From: Zygnema cylindricum
Taxonomy: Eukaryota > Streptophyta > Zygnematophyceae > Zygnematales > Zygnemataceae
Direction: 5' to 3'
Length of the DNA stretch: 51,464 bases
Assembly: GCA_037447655.1 (NCBI GenBank)
Contig: JBBHKE010003193.1
Span: 199,186 to 250,649, forward strand
Shown here: piece by piece, positions 33,912 through 44,407 of the stretch
How the letters are laid out: every line of letters begins with the position of its first letter
Position numbering within the stretch: the first letter of the stretch is position 1
Program-made: the position numbers and the translations under genes
Notes under the pieces: model-generated
What the model was told of the DNA's origin: nothing
The model's database searches: none
What the model saw: the letters and a program-made list of their open reading frames with translations, nothing else

Positions 33912-36900
33912 ATGGCTCTCTGGAGCAGAAATGCCTTGCTCCCATTGGCTGGACTTGTCTCTCTCATAGCTTTGTCTCTCCTTTCTGTTGCACAGGTCAG
34001 TATTGTTTAACCTTTTAACAATACTATATACATGCTATATACATAGTATTTACATGCTATATACATAGTATTTACATGCTATATACATATTATAGACATG
34101 CTATATACATAATATGTACAATCTATATACTAAATAATGTTATGTTTCCCTTATTGTTTAACAGAAAAATACAAGAGAAAAGATAAAAGATAAGCTGTAA
34201 AAGATCAATGACAAAATATAAAATATAAATTAAAAGGTGAAAGATAAAAGAATGTCATTTGGTATTCTGCTATTTTTCCTTAACCTTTTGTCTGATACAA
34301 ATATTAATAGCAGCATTGTATGTTTACAGTTTGCAATCTTTCATTAAACATTTCACAAATGTTTTTTTCTTTTGTTGTTCGTTACCATTTTACATATTAC
34401 GTATTATTGTATGTCTGAAATGGCATATTTTTGTTTCTTTATGTGTGCCTTAAATGTTTGCTTATTTTTTATTTTTTCGCTTTTGTTTCCATTTGTTTTT
34501 GTTCATTTTTGATTCTTCTGACATTTAGTTTTTTTGGATTCCTTTTAACATTTGGTGTTATTTTGTACCAGAAAGGCTGTCTTTTTCTCTTCTTAAATGT
34601 GTGATGATTTGCTGTACTTTTATTGCGATATCTCGCAGGTATAAATCACTGTTTTTTTTGCTTCTGTTTTATGTTTTTTATCGAGTTTTTTGGTTCCTGT
34701 TTTACTGATGTTTATGCGAATTTTCATTTGTGACATTTTCCGGTCTTGTATACTTGCAGTTTTTCTGCTGTGGAGCCTTTTTTTACAGAGCTTGAAATGA
34801 ATTGATTTTTATTATTTACGTAAAACGGACATAGAAATGTTTTGAATGCCCCTGTTCCCATCGCCATTAGTGTTAAACATTTTTCGGGAAGCTAAACGTC
34901 TTTAACTTTAATTTTAACCGTATTTTTAACTGTATTTTTAACTGATTACTCAATCGGTTATTTTCTTAGCGATTTCTCTTTTACTGCAACAACTGAAAGG
35001 TAATGGTCTTACTTTTCGATCGTTTTGTTGTGATTATAAATCAAAAACCTGTGTAATGAGGAAAGAAGTACGTTAAACATTTTTTAACACACTTCTTTCA
35101 GACAGTCAAAGATACTTTTTTTGTTTAACTAATTTTTGATTTTTTATCGTGACGTCATGATCGGATGGTAAGATCTATAAAACCTTTTGATTACCTTTCG
35201 ATTGCAGCCCTAAAAAGAGAAAATCTATCATTTCAAAAATATAAGGTGCATTGAAGACAATTGAGTGACTGAAAAATGTTTAACACTAATAGGGGGGGAG
35301 GGAGGAAGGGGGGTAGTGTAGTTTTTTGCGTAGATTAAGGAAGGTTTTGTTTTTGTGATTATTTTTTGTGTTTGATTTTTTGTGAATCTTTTTTGAAATT
35401 GTTTTTGTTTTCTAACTGTAAATTTTATTTGTTGAAAAATGAATAAAATGAATAAGCGTTTCATTTGACAACATTTTTTTCTCGGTGTTGAAAAAGAATT
35501 GTTTTTTTTTTTTTTTTTTCAAAGTTTAGAGTATTATCAGTGACTTTTTGCCGATGGACTTACTTTCATGTTTTTTTTTTTTTAAGCATATTCTGATGCT
35601 GGTTCCTTTTCATTTCAACTTTTTGATTTGATTTGATTTTCCTTATCCTTGCTTCCATTACAGTCTCACTCTATTTTTTGTCTTTTAGCTGTTTTGATAA
35701 AAACCAAAATTTTAGGAGGGAGGCAGGGTGGGAGGGGGGGTAGGAAGGGTGTGTTCCATACAAGCCCAATCTTTGTAAAGAGGGAAAGCATTATATTATT
35801 TTATTGTTGAAGTGTTTTCATAAGTTTATTTCCATTAGTCAGAGTCTTAAATGCTGATGCATAATATTTTCTTATGTTGATGGAGTCACGTCACATTCTG
35901 TGAAGGAGAATGGGTCACATCATTTAATGTGTGGAACTCCATTCTCTGTGCCTATAGTTAAATATGAATATAAGCTCATTTTCCTAACCAATCGTCCGCA
36001 ATAGTTACGGTCTACCACTCGGTGTAATTCATTTTGAAACTTATATTGTATACCTTTACCTTATCTTTATTTTATCTTCTCTTTATCTTTCCTTCTCTTG
36101 TCTTATCTTATCTTGCCTTACCGTATCTTATGTTATCTTTTCTCATAACATTTATCCGTCTAGTGACTTTTCTTATTCCAATATAGCGTAATTTATTAGA
36201 CAAGTTTTTCAATCTGGAAGTTTGACTGTCAATTCAGTTTTGATTTTTTTGTTAAAGCATGGAGGACTTCACTTTTCATCGTCAGTAGTTGGGACCCCAC
36301 CCCCACCTCCGGTAAAAGCCTATTTTTGACAGTTTTAGGCCATTTTTAGGTTACATTTAGGCGAATGTTGGAAGTTTAAGGCCAAATTCCGGTAATTTTA
36401 TGGCAAATTTAGGAAGTTTTAGGCCATTGTCAATCATTGTTTCACTTTTTGCGGCCAGTTTTTGGTGATATTGAGCTATTTTTTGTCTACTTTAAGCCTT
36501 TTTGGGACCAGTTTCATGCCTCTGTATGCGTTTTCAGGTCACATTTCAGCATTTTAAAGCTCTATGAGGCTATTTTTAGGTTTTTTAGCAGATTTTCAGG
36601 CAATTTCATGTCTTTTTAGGCCACTTCTAGGCTTTTCGAGGTATGTTTAGGCATTTCAGGTTGCTGTCAAAGTAGTGGTAGGTATGTGTAGGCCATTTTT
36701 AATCAGTTTGGGCCATTTGCAGTCAGTTTTGGGCCATTTCAGTCAGTTTTTGGGCCACTTTTAGGCATTCTTTGGCCTTTCTAAATCTTTGTTAGGCATT
36801 TACAACCGATTTCTTGTTAATGTTAGGCATTTTTCAGACATTTTTCAGACATTTTGAATGCATTTATTACCCATTTAAGGCCATTTTTAAGCCTTCAACC

Positions 36901-38148
36901 CATTTTTAGGGTTTTTTAAGTTGCACCCATTTGGGAATGCATCTAGTTTTAGATATCAGATGAGTAAGGATTCTATTCTTTTTTTTTTGCTGTGGAAATA
37001 GGAAGAGGAAGTTAGTGGTTGTTGAAATTTTGACCTAAGTCTACACTATTTATGGACAAGAACCTGGTGTTATTTTTTGGGCCGAGTCAATGAATTATGC
37101 TAACTACATCAAAAATAGAGTCCTAATTTCAGCAAATAATGAGGAAACTCCATATGAGAGGTGGACAGGAAGAAAGCCTGATTTGTCTAGTATGAGAGTG
37201 TTTTGTCTAGTATGAGAGTGTTCGGTTGTCAAGTCTACAGTTTGGATTCTGATAAGACTAAATGGAAACTAGAGGGAAGAGGGAAACCAGGATATCTTGT
37301 AGGATATGATGAGAGCACAAAAGCATACCGAGTGTATGACTTGAAAAAGAGAGAGATAATTTTGGTAAAACACATAGTGGTGATGAATGAAGTAAAGTCC
37401 ATTGGTCCATTCATTTTTCAGTATCTGCTTTTTTTTTTTTGCTTTTTTAGGTTTAAATGTCTCTCCATTTCTTCTCAACCAATTCTTTTTCTTTTCCCTA
37501 TTTCTTTTCTTGAATCCATTAGATATAATCTTTTGAATTTCCCTCTGTTTTGTCCTTTTTTGTATTTTTTCTGATTTATCAATGGTTTTTGGTTTGTTCT
37601 CAGTTGTTGTTTTTCTCCTCCTTTTCCCCCCTAAATTTTGTGTGATATTATATTTTTGCATCAGTTTTTTGTGGATGGATTTTCGGAATATCGTCTGAGT
37701 GTAAGTTTTGACTTATTATTTTCTAAATTTTGTAAAAACGTCTTTTCCACCATTTCTTTGATGAATCCGTCCAACTAACCTCTAGAGAGTTGTTCTTTTT
37801 GGATTCCCGTTTTTTGTTTTCTTCGGTTTTTGCTTTTTCGGTTTTTGCTTTTTCGGTTTTTATTTTCTTCGGTTTTTATTTTCTTCGGTTTTTATTTTCT
37901 TCGGTTTTTTTTTGTTTAACGTTTTTTGTTTAACGTTTTTCGTTTTTCGTTTTTTGATTTTGGTTTTTTGTTTTTTTTGTCCCTTTTTTAACTTTTTGTT
38001 ATTTCTCCCTCTCACCCTTTTCTTTATGTTCTGTTTGTTGCCACAGGCCAAAAAGGGAAATTTGGAGGAGATTACTCACAAGGTTTATTTTGACATTGAA
38101 ATTGATGGAAAACCAGCAGGTTCATCCTGCCTCTCCTCTCCCCCCCTG

Positions 38149-38223
<75 letters not shown>

Positions 38224-41200
38224 TCTCTCTCCCCCTCTCCCCCTCTCCCCCTCTCCCCCCCTCTCCCCCCCCCCCCCCCTCTCCCCCTCTCCCCCTCTCC
38301 CCCCCTATCCCCCCCCCCTCCCCCCCTCCCCCCCTCCCCCCCTCCCCCCTTCCCCCCCTCCCCCCCCCCCCCCTCTCCCCCTCCCTCTCCCTCTCCCTCT
38401 CCCTCTCCCTCTCCCTCTCCCTCTCCCTCTCCCTCTCCCTCTCCCTCTCCCTCTCCCTCTCCCTCTCCCTCTCCCTCTCCCTCTCCCTCTCCCTCTCCCT
38501 CTCCCTCTCCCTCTCCCTCTCCCTCTCCCTCTCCCTCTCCCTCTCCCTCTCCCTCTCCCCCCCTCTCTCTCTCCCTCTCTCTCTCTCCCTCTCTCTCTGT
38601 CTATCCCTCTGTCCCTCTCTCACTCCCTCTCCCTCCTCCCTCCCTCTCCCTCCTCCCTCCCTCTCCCTCCTCACTCTCCGCCCCCTCCCTCTCTCTCTGT
38701 CTTTTTCTCTCTCTGTCTCTCTCTCTTCTCCCTCTCTCCCCCTCTTCCTCCTCTCTCCCTCTCCCTCTCCCTTCTTCCCCCGGAGAGGGAAGGAGAGGGA
38801 GAAGAATAAATTTTATGAGGCTTTTTTTTTGCCTCCTTGGCTGAGTTTGACTTCCACTTTGTGAGTTTTGTTGCTGTACTTTGTTTTTTAGGTCTGGTTT
38901 TTTAATGAACACTTAATTTGACAAAATCATTTTCCCTTTTTTTTTTTTTTGGTCATGTGGCAGGAAGAGTGGTTATGGGACTTTACGGGAAGACTGTCCC
39001 TAAGACTGTAGGTATGGTGGAGAATTTCCAACATTTTTTGACATTTTTTTTTTCCTTTTTTCATTTGTTTACTTTTTAAAAATAGGGTTTGATTTGATGA
39101 GGATGTAAGAAAAAAAGTTTTTTGTATTTTAAACTATTTTCATCATTGGCATGTTCAATGATGTGGAAATGGTTAAGATGGGAAGTCACCTCCCCCTCTC
39201 CCTATCCCTCTCCTTCCCTGTCCGCTTTTTCCTCTCTCTCCATCCCACTCCCTCCCTTACACCTAAGTTTTACCCACAAATTTTATAATAATGTATGAAA
39301 ATGCTCTTACTTTTTCTCTGGTTCTTCCTCTGTCTTCTACCGCGATTTTCCCCTTTTTTTAGTGTCATTGTGTCTTTAGTGTTTGGGATATTGTGTGTTT
39401 AGTGTTTGTGGTATTGTGTCTTTAGTGTTTGGGATATTGTGTTTTTAGTGTTTGTGGTATTGTGTCTTTAGTATATTGTGTTTTTGGTGTTTGGGAATTT
39501 TACTTGTTACGAGTGTTAAAATGGTCCACTGACAAAGGTTTATGGTCGTCGTGGTTTTTTTTTTTGTGAATTGGCAGAGAACTTCCGGGCACTTTGCACC
39601 GGTAAGCAGGCCTCTTCTCCTCTTTTTCTGGGCTTTTTAGGGTTTTAAGGGTTTTTTAGGGGTTTTTTTACGATTTTTTAGGGTTTCAAGGTTTTTTGTA
39701 GGGTTTTCTAGGTTTTTCCCAGAGTTTTCTGGGGTTTTTTATCAGCAAATTTACCGTGAATCGCTAGCGTTAAGAACTTATCAGTATATTGACTTTTTTA
39801 GGTTTAATAATTATAGTTCTGGTCCAAATGACGGGATTATAAAAATGTGCGGTGGAGTTTTATGCTCCTCTTTAAGTTTTTAGGGTGTTTGGGGTTTTTG
39901 GGGTTTAGGATTTGTTTTAATCGGTAAACAGTTTTTCACTCTCTTAGCTTTAGGGGTTCTGGTGTTTTTTTCTTGTTTTTAAATGGGTTTTTAGGGTTTT
40001 TTCAGGGTTTTTTTCATGGATGAGTACATTGCCTATCCCTCTTAGAGTTAATGAATTACTAGTGTTAACTCTTATTATAATTAACGACACTAAATTTTGT
40101 TATGGGCCACTTATCTATAAATGTTATAAACACTATAATATGATTTAGGGTCGAAAAAACACTATCTGGAATTAGAGTGGTTATCTCTAATAGTAATGGG
40201 CCGTGTAGTTTTGAAATTCCTTATATACGTTTTTTTTTTTTTTTTTTAACCACCTGCATCGCTATTATAGTCGATAGCACTAATTCGAGTGAGTGTTTTT
40301 TTTTTTTACCCAAAAATAAATGACAAAAACAAAAACAAAATTTATTTTACTAGTTGTAAATTAGTGTTGATCACATTGCTTAGTTAAGTGGGGCTTAGAA
40401 CGAGTCACTTGTCAAAACTTACTTGTATTAGTGTGTTGACAATAATATTAATTTACTAAACTCGAGATGTGATATTCAGTGTGATTTTATTCCATTTTTT
40501 TAAAGATTTCTTTTACCCTCATTTTTAAAAGGAAAAAAAAAACAATAAGACAACTGGGGACAAATCAAAAGAATGAATTGGGATTTCCACAAAATATGGA
40601 TTGTCACAAAAGTTGATATCCATTCTCTGGGATACTAAAGCTGGGAGAAAGAAAGAGAGGGATCAAGGGAGAGCAAGAGAGGGTGAGGGAGACAGGGAGA
40701 GGGAGGGGGTGAGGGGGAGAGGGAGGGGGTGAGGGGGAGAGGGAAAGTGGCGTTGAGGGGGCAAGACAAGCAGAGATAGAGAGAAGGGGAGGGGGAAAAA
40801 GAGAGAAAGGGAGAAGGAGAGAGGGCAGAGGGAGAGCGGGAGAACCAGGGGAGAGAGAGAGTAGAGGAGAAGACTGGAAGGGAACGGCTTTGGTTATTCG
40901 ATGCATGTTTTTAGAAATTTAAAAAACCATATATAAATACTAGATGTTTTTTTTTTTTTCTAGTGAACATGTTAATCTTATATTTAAAAACAAAGTTTCA
41001 GAAATGATTTTAACTTTTCCCCTTTTCTTTCTTTTTTTTTCTTTTTTTCTTTTCTTTGAAAACTTTATATTTTAACTTGTCCCTCCTTTTCCTTTTTTTG
41101 TGTGTAAGGGTGGACCTGGAAAATCTTCACTCAAGGGAAGTTTTCCGCATTATTCCCCAGTTTATGATTCAGGTAACCACTTTTTTTTTTGTTTTTTTTT

Positions 41201-43354
41201 TTTTTTTTTTTTGGTTTTTTTGCAAGGTTTTTGTTTACTCCAGTGATCAAGAAAGTTTTCCTTGAAAAAAAAAAAAAAAACATAGACTTTTAACAAATTT
41301 TGAACAGTTTTTTGAGAAAAAAAATAAAATTGCTGTTGTCACAATCTTATTTTCTCTATCAGCACCCTGTCTTAGGATATAAGGCATTGTTTGGTTTCTG
41401 GTTTTTTAGGGTTTTTTAAGGTTTTCTATAGAAGACATGGTTCTTTTCTCAGTTCAAACTCTTCTACTCTTTATTTCTCAGTTTAAACTCTTCGACTATT
41501 TTTTTTCTGTTAAGTTTTAACTCTTTTTAGCTCAGTTTAAACTTTGTCACTTTTTATTTTTTTAGCTACATAATTCAAACTCTTTATTTTATCACTGGTT
41601 GTGTGCTTTCTGTGGTGGTTCTTGAATCTTTTTTTTTTTTTTTTTGGTTCTTTTTCACATCACTTAACATTATGGTGGTCATTAAAACCAATCTCACCAA
41701 TTTATGGCCCACAAGTCAAGTTTACATTGATATGAAAAAAATGTTTTTTGTTTTTCCAGGGTGGTGACTTCACTCTCGGAGACGGACGAGGGGGAGAGTC
41801 TATTTATGGTACAAAGTTTGCCGATGAAAACTTTAAAATCAAGCACTCTGGACCAGGTGAGGACTTGCCTTATCCATCATTGTTCTTTGACATTCAAAGT
41901 GTACAAATGTGCATGTATATGCTTATGTGTAATATATATATATAATTTTTTTTCTAAGTTGGCGAATGCCGGCTTCGACTCAGAACTTGCATCCAAAGCG
42001 AGAATTTGACTGGAGCTTCATGGTTTCTGCTCTAGGGGTTTTTAGGGTTTTCTAGTAATTTATATCCTCCAGACATCCTTTTCTCTTGTTTCCTCAGTTT
42101 ATTAATGCTCTTGTGTGATTGGACGATTTGCCCGAAGAACTGGAGGAAAATTGGAAAAATACCTGCATTTTTTTTTTTTTAAAGCCTTCTTTGTCGTTTT
42201 TGTTTTTTTTTGTTTTTTTGTCTTTTCTCAATACCTAGGTACCCTGAGTATGGCAAATGCGGGTCCTAACACCAATGGCTCTCAATTCTTCATCTGTACC
42301 GTGAAAACTAGCTGGTATGAAATTATTAACCAACCTTTTTTTCCTTCTATATGTTTATTTTATAAGTTTTATTTTTAAAGGGTTATCCCCAATCAGTTTT
42401 ATATTTTTAGTTTGTAAATTTTATGTATCTTTTGATTTGAAAGGAGTATCCCCGAACATATTTCCATTTATAATATTAGTGTAAGTCAAGATTATATTTT
42501 TTAATTTGAAACAAAACTGAAGATTTCATCCTGAAGTTCTAATTATTGCAGAACCTCAAGGAAAGCGGTAATCCATGTATTAAAAAAGAAGATTTTTTTC
42601 CATTGGTTGTTTGATTGGCACTGACTAAAACATTTATTTCTTAAAAGAATCATCTTTGTAAAGATTATCGGCTGACATTCGAAAACAAATAGACGAGAAA
42701 ATTCAAAACATCCAAAACAAAATTCAAAAGCACGGACTGACTGAGAAACCGACCGTAAACACACCAAAGAAAGGCTAAGAAAACTTTAAAGATAAGCTGT
42801 ACTTTAGATGCCTGAGAAAACCTCATATAGTGTATTTGTCGATTGATGGCTTTGTAATTTCCTGACCTTCCTTTTTGTGGTTTTTCGCAAGTATAGACAT
42901 GACAAAAAAAAATCGACACTCAGTTATTATTGACACAACACTTCTTATTGACAAAACAAATATGACTTTGTTGGCAAGCTCGATGGTCATCACGTCGTGT
43001 TTGAACAAGTGATCAGTGGGATAGACTTCTGTAATGATTATGGTTCTTAATTTTTTTTTGTCATTTCTCCTGAAGATTCGTTTCGTTTTTTGTCGTTTGT
43101 TCTTGTGGATTTTGTCACTTTTTGTGGTTTCTTTTTGGGACTTTTGTTGTTTTTTGTTGTTTCTTCTTGTGATTTTTGTCGTTTTTTGGTTGTTTCTTTT
43201 TGTGGTTTTTCCCAGGCTCGATGGTCGTCACGTCGTATTTGGAAAAGTGATCAGTGGGATGGACGTGGTATACGAGGTCGAGGCCGAGGGCTCCTCCTCG
43301 GGCCAAACCAAACATGTGGTCACTATTGCCGACAGTGGTGAATTGCCTCTTTAG
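33912..43354 (+). CDS. Secretory-pathway cyclophilin (peptidyl-prolyl cis-trans isomerase), eight exons
   Basis: Exons: 33912-33995, 38047-38119, 38964-39011, 39578-39601, 41109-41172, 41760-41856, 42239-42314, 43216-43354. Exon 1 encodes a 28-residue signal peptide ([20 protein letters not shown]...). The mature part opens [20 protein letters not shown] and [25 protein letters not shown] follows, and it closes [11 protein letters not shown]. Active-site residues in CypA numbering are visible: Arg55, Phe60, Met61 and Gln63 in [10 protein letters not shown], Ala101/Asn102 in [11 protein letters not shown], Phe113 in QFFICT, Trp121 in TSWLDGRH, His126. The SGELPL end is typical of plant ER/secretory cyclophilins. 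These enzymes isomerise X-Pro bonds during protein folding. Phases agree at all junctions except into exon 5, which carries an apparent frameshift. It may therefore be a pseudogene or contain a sequence error. Confidence 0.9.
34020..34130. repeat. Tandem TATATACATAGTATTTACATGC repeat
   Basis: About four units of roughly 26 bp built from ATACATGCTATATACATAG, drifting towards the 3' side. Begins 25 bases after the exon 1 donor. Confidence 0.8.
36335..36915. repeat. Degenerate TTTTAGGCCATTTTTAGG satellite
   Basis: Some thirty imperfect units of about 16-22 bp in which TTAGGC/TTGGGCCATTT recurs. It ends with TTTTTAGGGTTTTTTAAG. Related in style to the TTTAGGG-like stretches in other introns (3850-3950, 39630-40015). 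Confidence 0.75.
37075..37392 (+). mobile_element. Ty1/copia retrotransposon fragment (integrase C-terminal region)
   Basis: Reads [16 protein letters not shown], then [47 protein letters not shown] and ends near KHIVVMNE. This is the conserved region after the copia integrase core (WAEA...NR...TP.E.W.G.KP....RVFGC...GY....K.YR.). A 20-bp tandem duplication (37181-37200 and 37201-37220) breaks the frame. No LTRs or other polyprotein parts nearby, so it is a dead fragment lying sense in cyclophilin intron 1. Confidence 0.85.
38127..38780 (+). repeat. 650-nt polypyrimidine tract with a (CTCTCC)n core
   Basis: Starts eight bases after the exon 2 donor (38119/38120). CT dinucleotides and C-runs surround about 30 copies of CTCTCC at roughly 38380-38557. 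Purines are very rare throughout. It yields false SPSPSP and LPLPLP frames (+) and RERERE frames (minus). Ends at CCCCCGGAGAGGGAAGG, where the strand bias flips. Confidence 0.95.
39360..39495. repeat. Tandem TTGTGTCTTTAGTGTTTGGG repeat
   Basis: Five to six units of 22-26 bp in cyclophilin intron 3, alternating GGGATATTGTG and GTGGTATTGTG. The last units are shortened. Confidence 0.85.
39630..40020. repeat. TTTAGGG-like interspersed words in intron 4
   Basis: Numerous TTTTTTAGGG, GGGTTTT and TTTTAGGGTG words without a strict period, resembling degenerate plant-type telomere repeats. Similar stretches occur in other introns of the window. Confidence 0.5.
40640..40875. repeat. GA-rich purine tract in intron 4
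   Basis: GAGAGGGAGGGGGTGAGGGG units, partly duplicated at 40697-40740. Opposite strand bias to the tract in intron 2. Confidence 0.85.
41109..41172 (+). other. Cyclophilin exon 5 with an apparent frameshift
   Basis: The first half reads [11 protein letters not shown] in one frame and the second half [10 protein letters not shown] in the next. At the join the expected S-x-F-H-R is contracted: His54 (CypA numbering) and neighbouring bases are missing, consistent with a net loss of five bases. The EK residues normally following CTG are also absent between exons 4 and 5, so an 8-nt microexon may be missed, or the gene is decaying. Confidence 0.7.
41958..42008 (+). pseudogene. Possible ghost of cyclophilin exon 7
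   Basis: TTGGCGAATGCCGG parallels ATGGCAAATGCGGG of exon 7, and CTCAGAACTTGCATC parallels CTCAATTCTTCATC at similar spacing. Short and diverged, so tentative. Confidence 0.3.
42966..43028 (+). pseudogene. Ghost copy of cyclophilin exon 8 start
   Basis: GCAAGCTCGATGGTCATCAC and the following bases read [16 protein letters not shown], nearly the [16 protein letters not shown] of real exon 8 (43216). The acceptor is changed from CCCAGG to GGCAAG, and similarity stops after about 55 bases. Sits 250 bp upstream of the real exon, inside intron 7. Confidence 0.8.
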
Positions 43355-43520
43355 AAAGGAAGAGTATCTCCTCGAAAAGATTATTATCTCCTCAAAAGGA
43401 GTAGTATCTCCTCAAAAGGAATATTATCTCCTCAAAAAAAATATTATCTCCTCGAAAGGAATAGTATCTCCTCAAAAAGAATATTATCTCCTCGAAAGGA
43501 ATCTTGTCTCTTTAAAACGG
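43341..43520 (+). repeat. 20-bp tandem repeat growing out of the cyclophilin stop codon
   Basis: Exact 20-bp period from 43361 to 43500 (TATTATCTCCTCAAAAGGAA type), seven clear units and one worn unit at 43501-43520. The preceding 20 bases (43341-43360), which contain the last codons and the TAG, align with the unit (GCCTCTTTAGAAAGGA against TCTCCTCAAAAGGA). The array is therefore probably derived from the coding end. It lies in the 3' UTR. Confidence 0.85.
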
Positions 43521-44407
43521 ATTGTTGTTTCGAGTGGAGTGTTATTTCTTCGAAAGGAATGTTATTTCAAAAGGGAAACAAATGTTTTTTGTAAAGAAGG
43601 TACCTTGAAAGAAAGTAATTTCAGGAGTTATTTCAAGGGCTGTTGCAGGAGTTCATTTCAGGAATATTTTTAAAAAGAGTGAATTTGAAAAAGGAGTAAA
43701 AGTTCATTAGGAGTTGTTTCTTTTGGAGTGATTTGGAATGAGTTATTTCAAAAAACATAGTTTGAAAAGCAGTATGTTTAAATGCTGGTGGTGGTTTTTG
43801 TTTTTTGTTTTTTGTTTTACGTCCTTCTATTTTCCTGGCATGGGATAGTTTTGACTCGAATGGACCTTTGTGTGGTAAGATTTGAGATCTTACTGTCTTT
43901 TATTTTATTTAAAATGAATACGGGGCAAAAATAGGAAAAAATGGTACGTCCTTGTAAGTCACCATGTTCCTAAAGCTGTCCCATTTCAACCTTTTTTTAT
44001 TTTTGTTTTGTATGTCAATATTGGTCTTTTGGTGTTTCCTGGATATGGACCGTTTTCAGATGGAGTTTGCATATTCCTTGAAATGATTGCATAAGTGTGA
44101 AAATAGTGTGGAAAAGGTATTGGAGATGGTAAAAGCAGAGGGAAATTTGATGTTATAAGGGAGACAAAATATCTCTTGGTCTTGGCGTTTCTTGTGTCAT
44201 ATTGAAAGGTAGAAACTGGAGTTTTCGAAAAAAAAAGGAATGTTCAAAATTTTCAAGGTTCCTTGTGAGATTTGCGATTTTCGTTTGTAACAGTGTAAAT
44301 TATGAATGCGATTGTGAGTAGTATTTACAATGTTAGTTCTGTACTAACTTTTCGAAAAGTATAGAAAGATCGATGATGTTGTTGACATTGTCATCCAAAT
44401 CGACTTA
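43521..44407. other. 3' flank of the cyclophilin gene
   Basis: AT-rich with GGAGTTATTTC-like repeated words at 43540-43750. No AATAAA located with confidence. No other gene. Confidence 0.4.

Larger units (their letters stand above)
33996..38046. other. 4-kb first intron of the cyclophilin gene
   Basis: Begins GTCAGT and ends CCACAG. It holds a TACATGCTATA microsatellite, long T-rich DNA, a TTTTAGGCC satellite, a copia fragment and TTCGGTTTTTATTTTC repeats. No other gene within it. Confidence 0.8.

Noticed and set aside
33803-34018. 71-codon frame starting upstream of the cyclophilin ATG
   Set aside because: Different frame and TTG start. The ATG at 33912 gives a classical signal peptide followed by a donor in the correct phase.
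37912-38844. Long + strand frames of SPSPSP/LPLPLP and minus-strand RERERE frames
   Set aside because: They are translations of the CT hexanucleotide tract in cyclophilin intron 2, open in all frames because the tract lacks stop codons.
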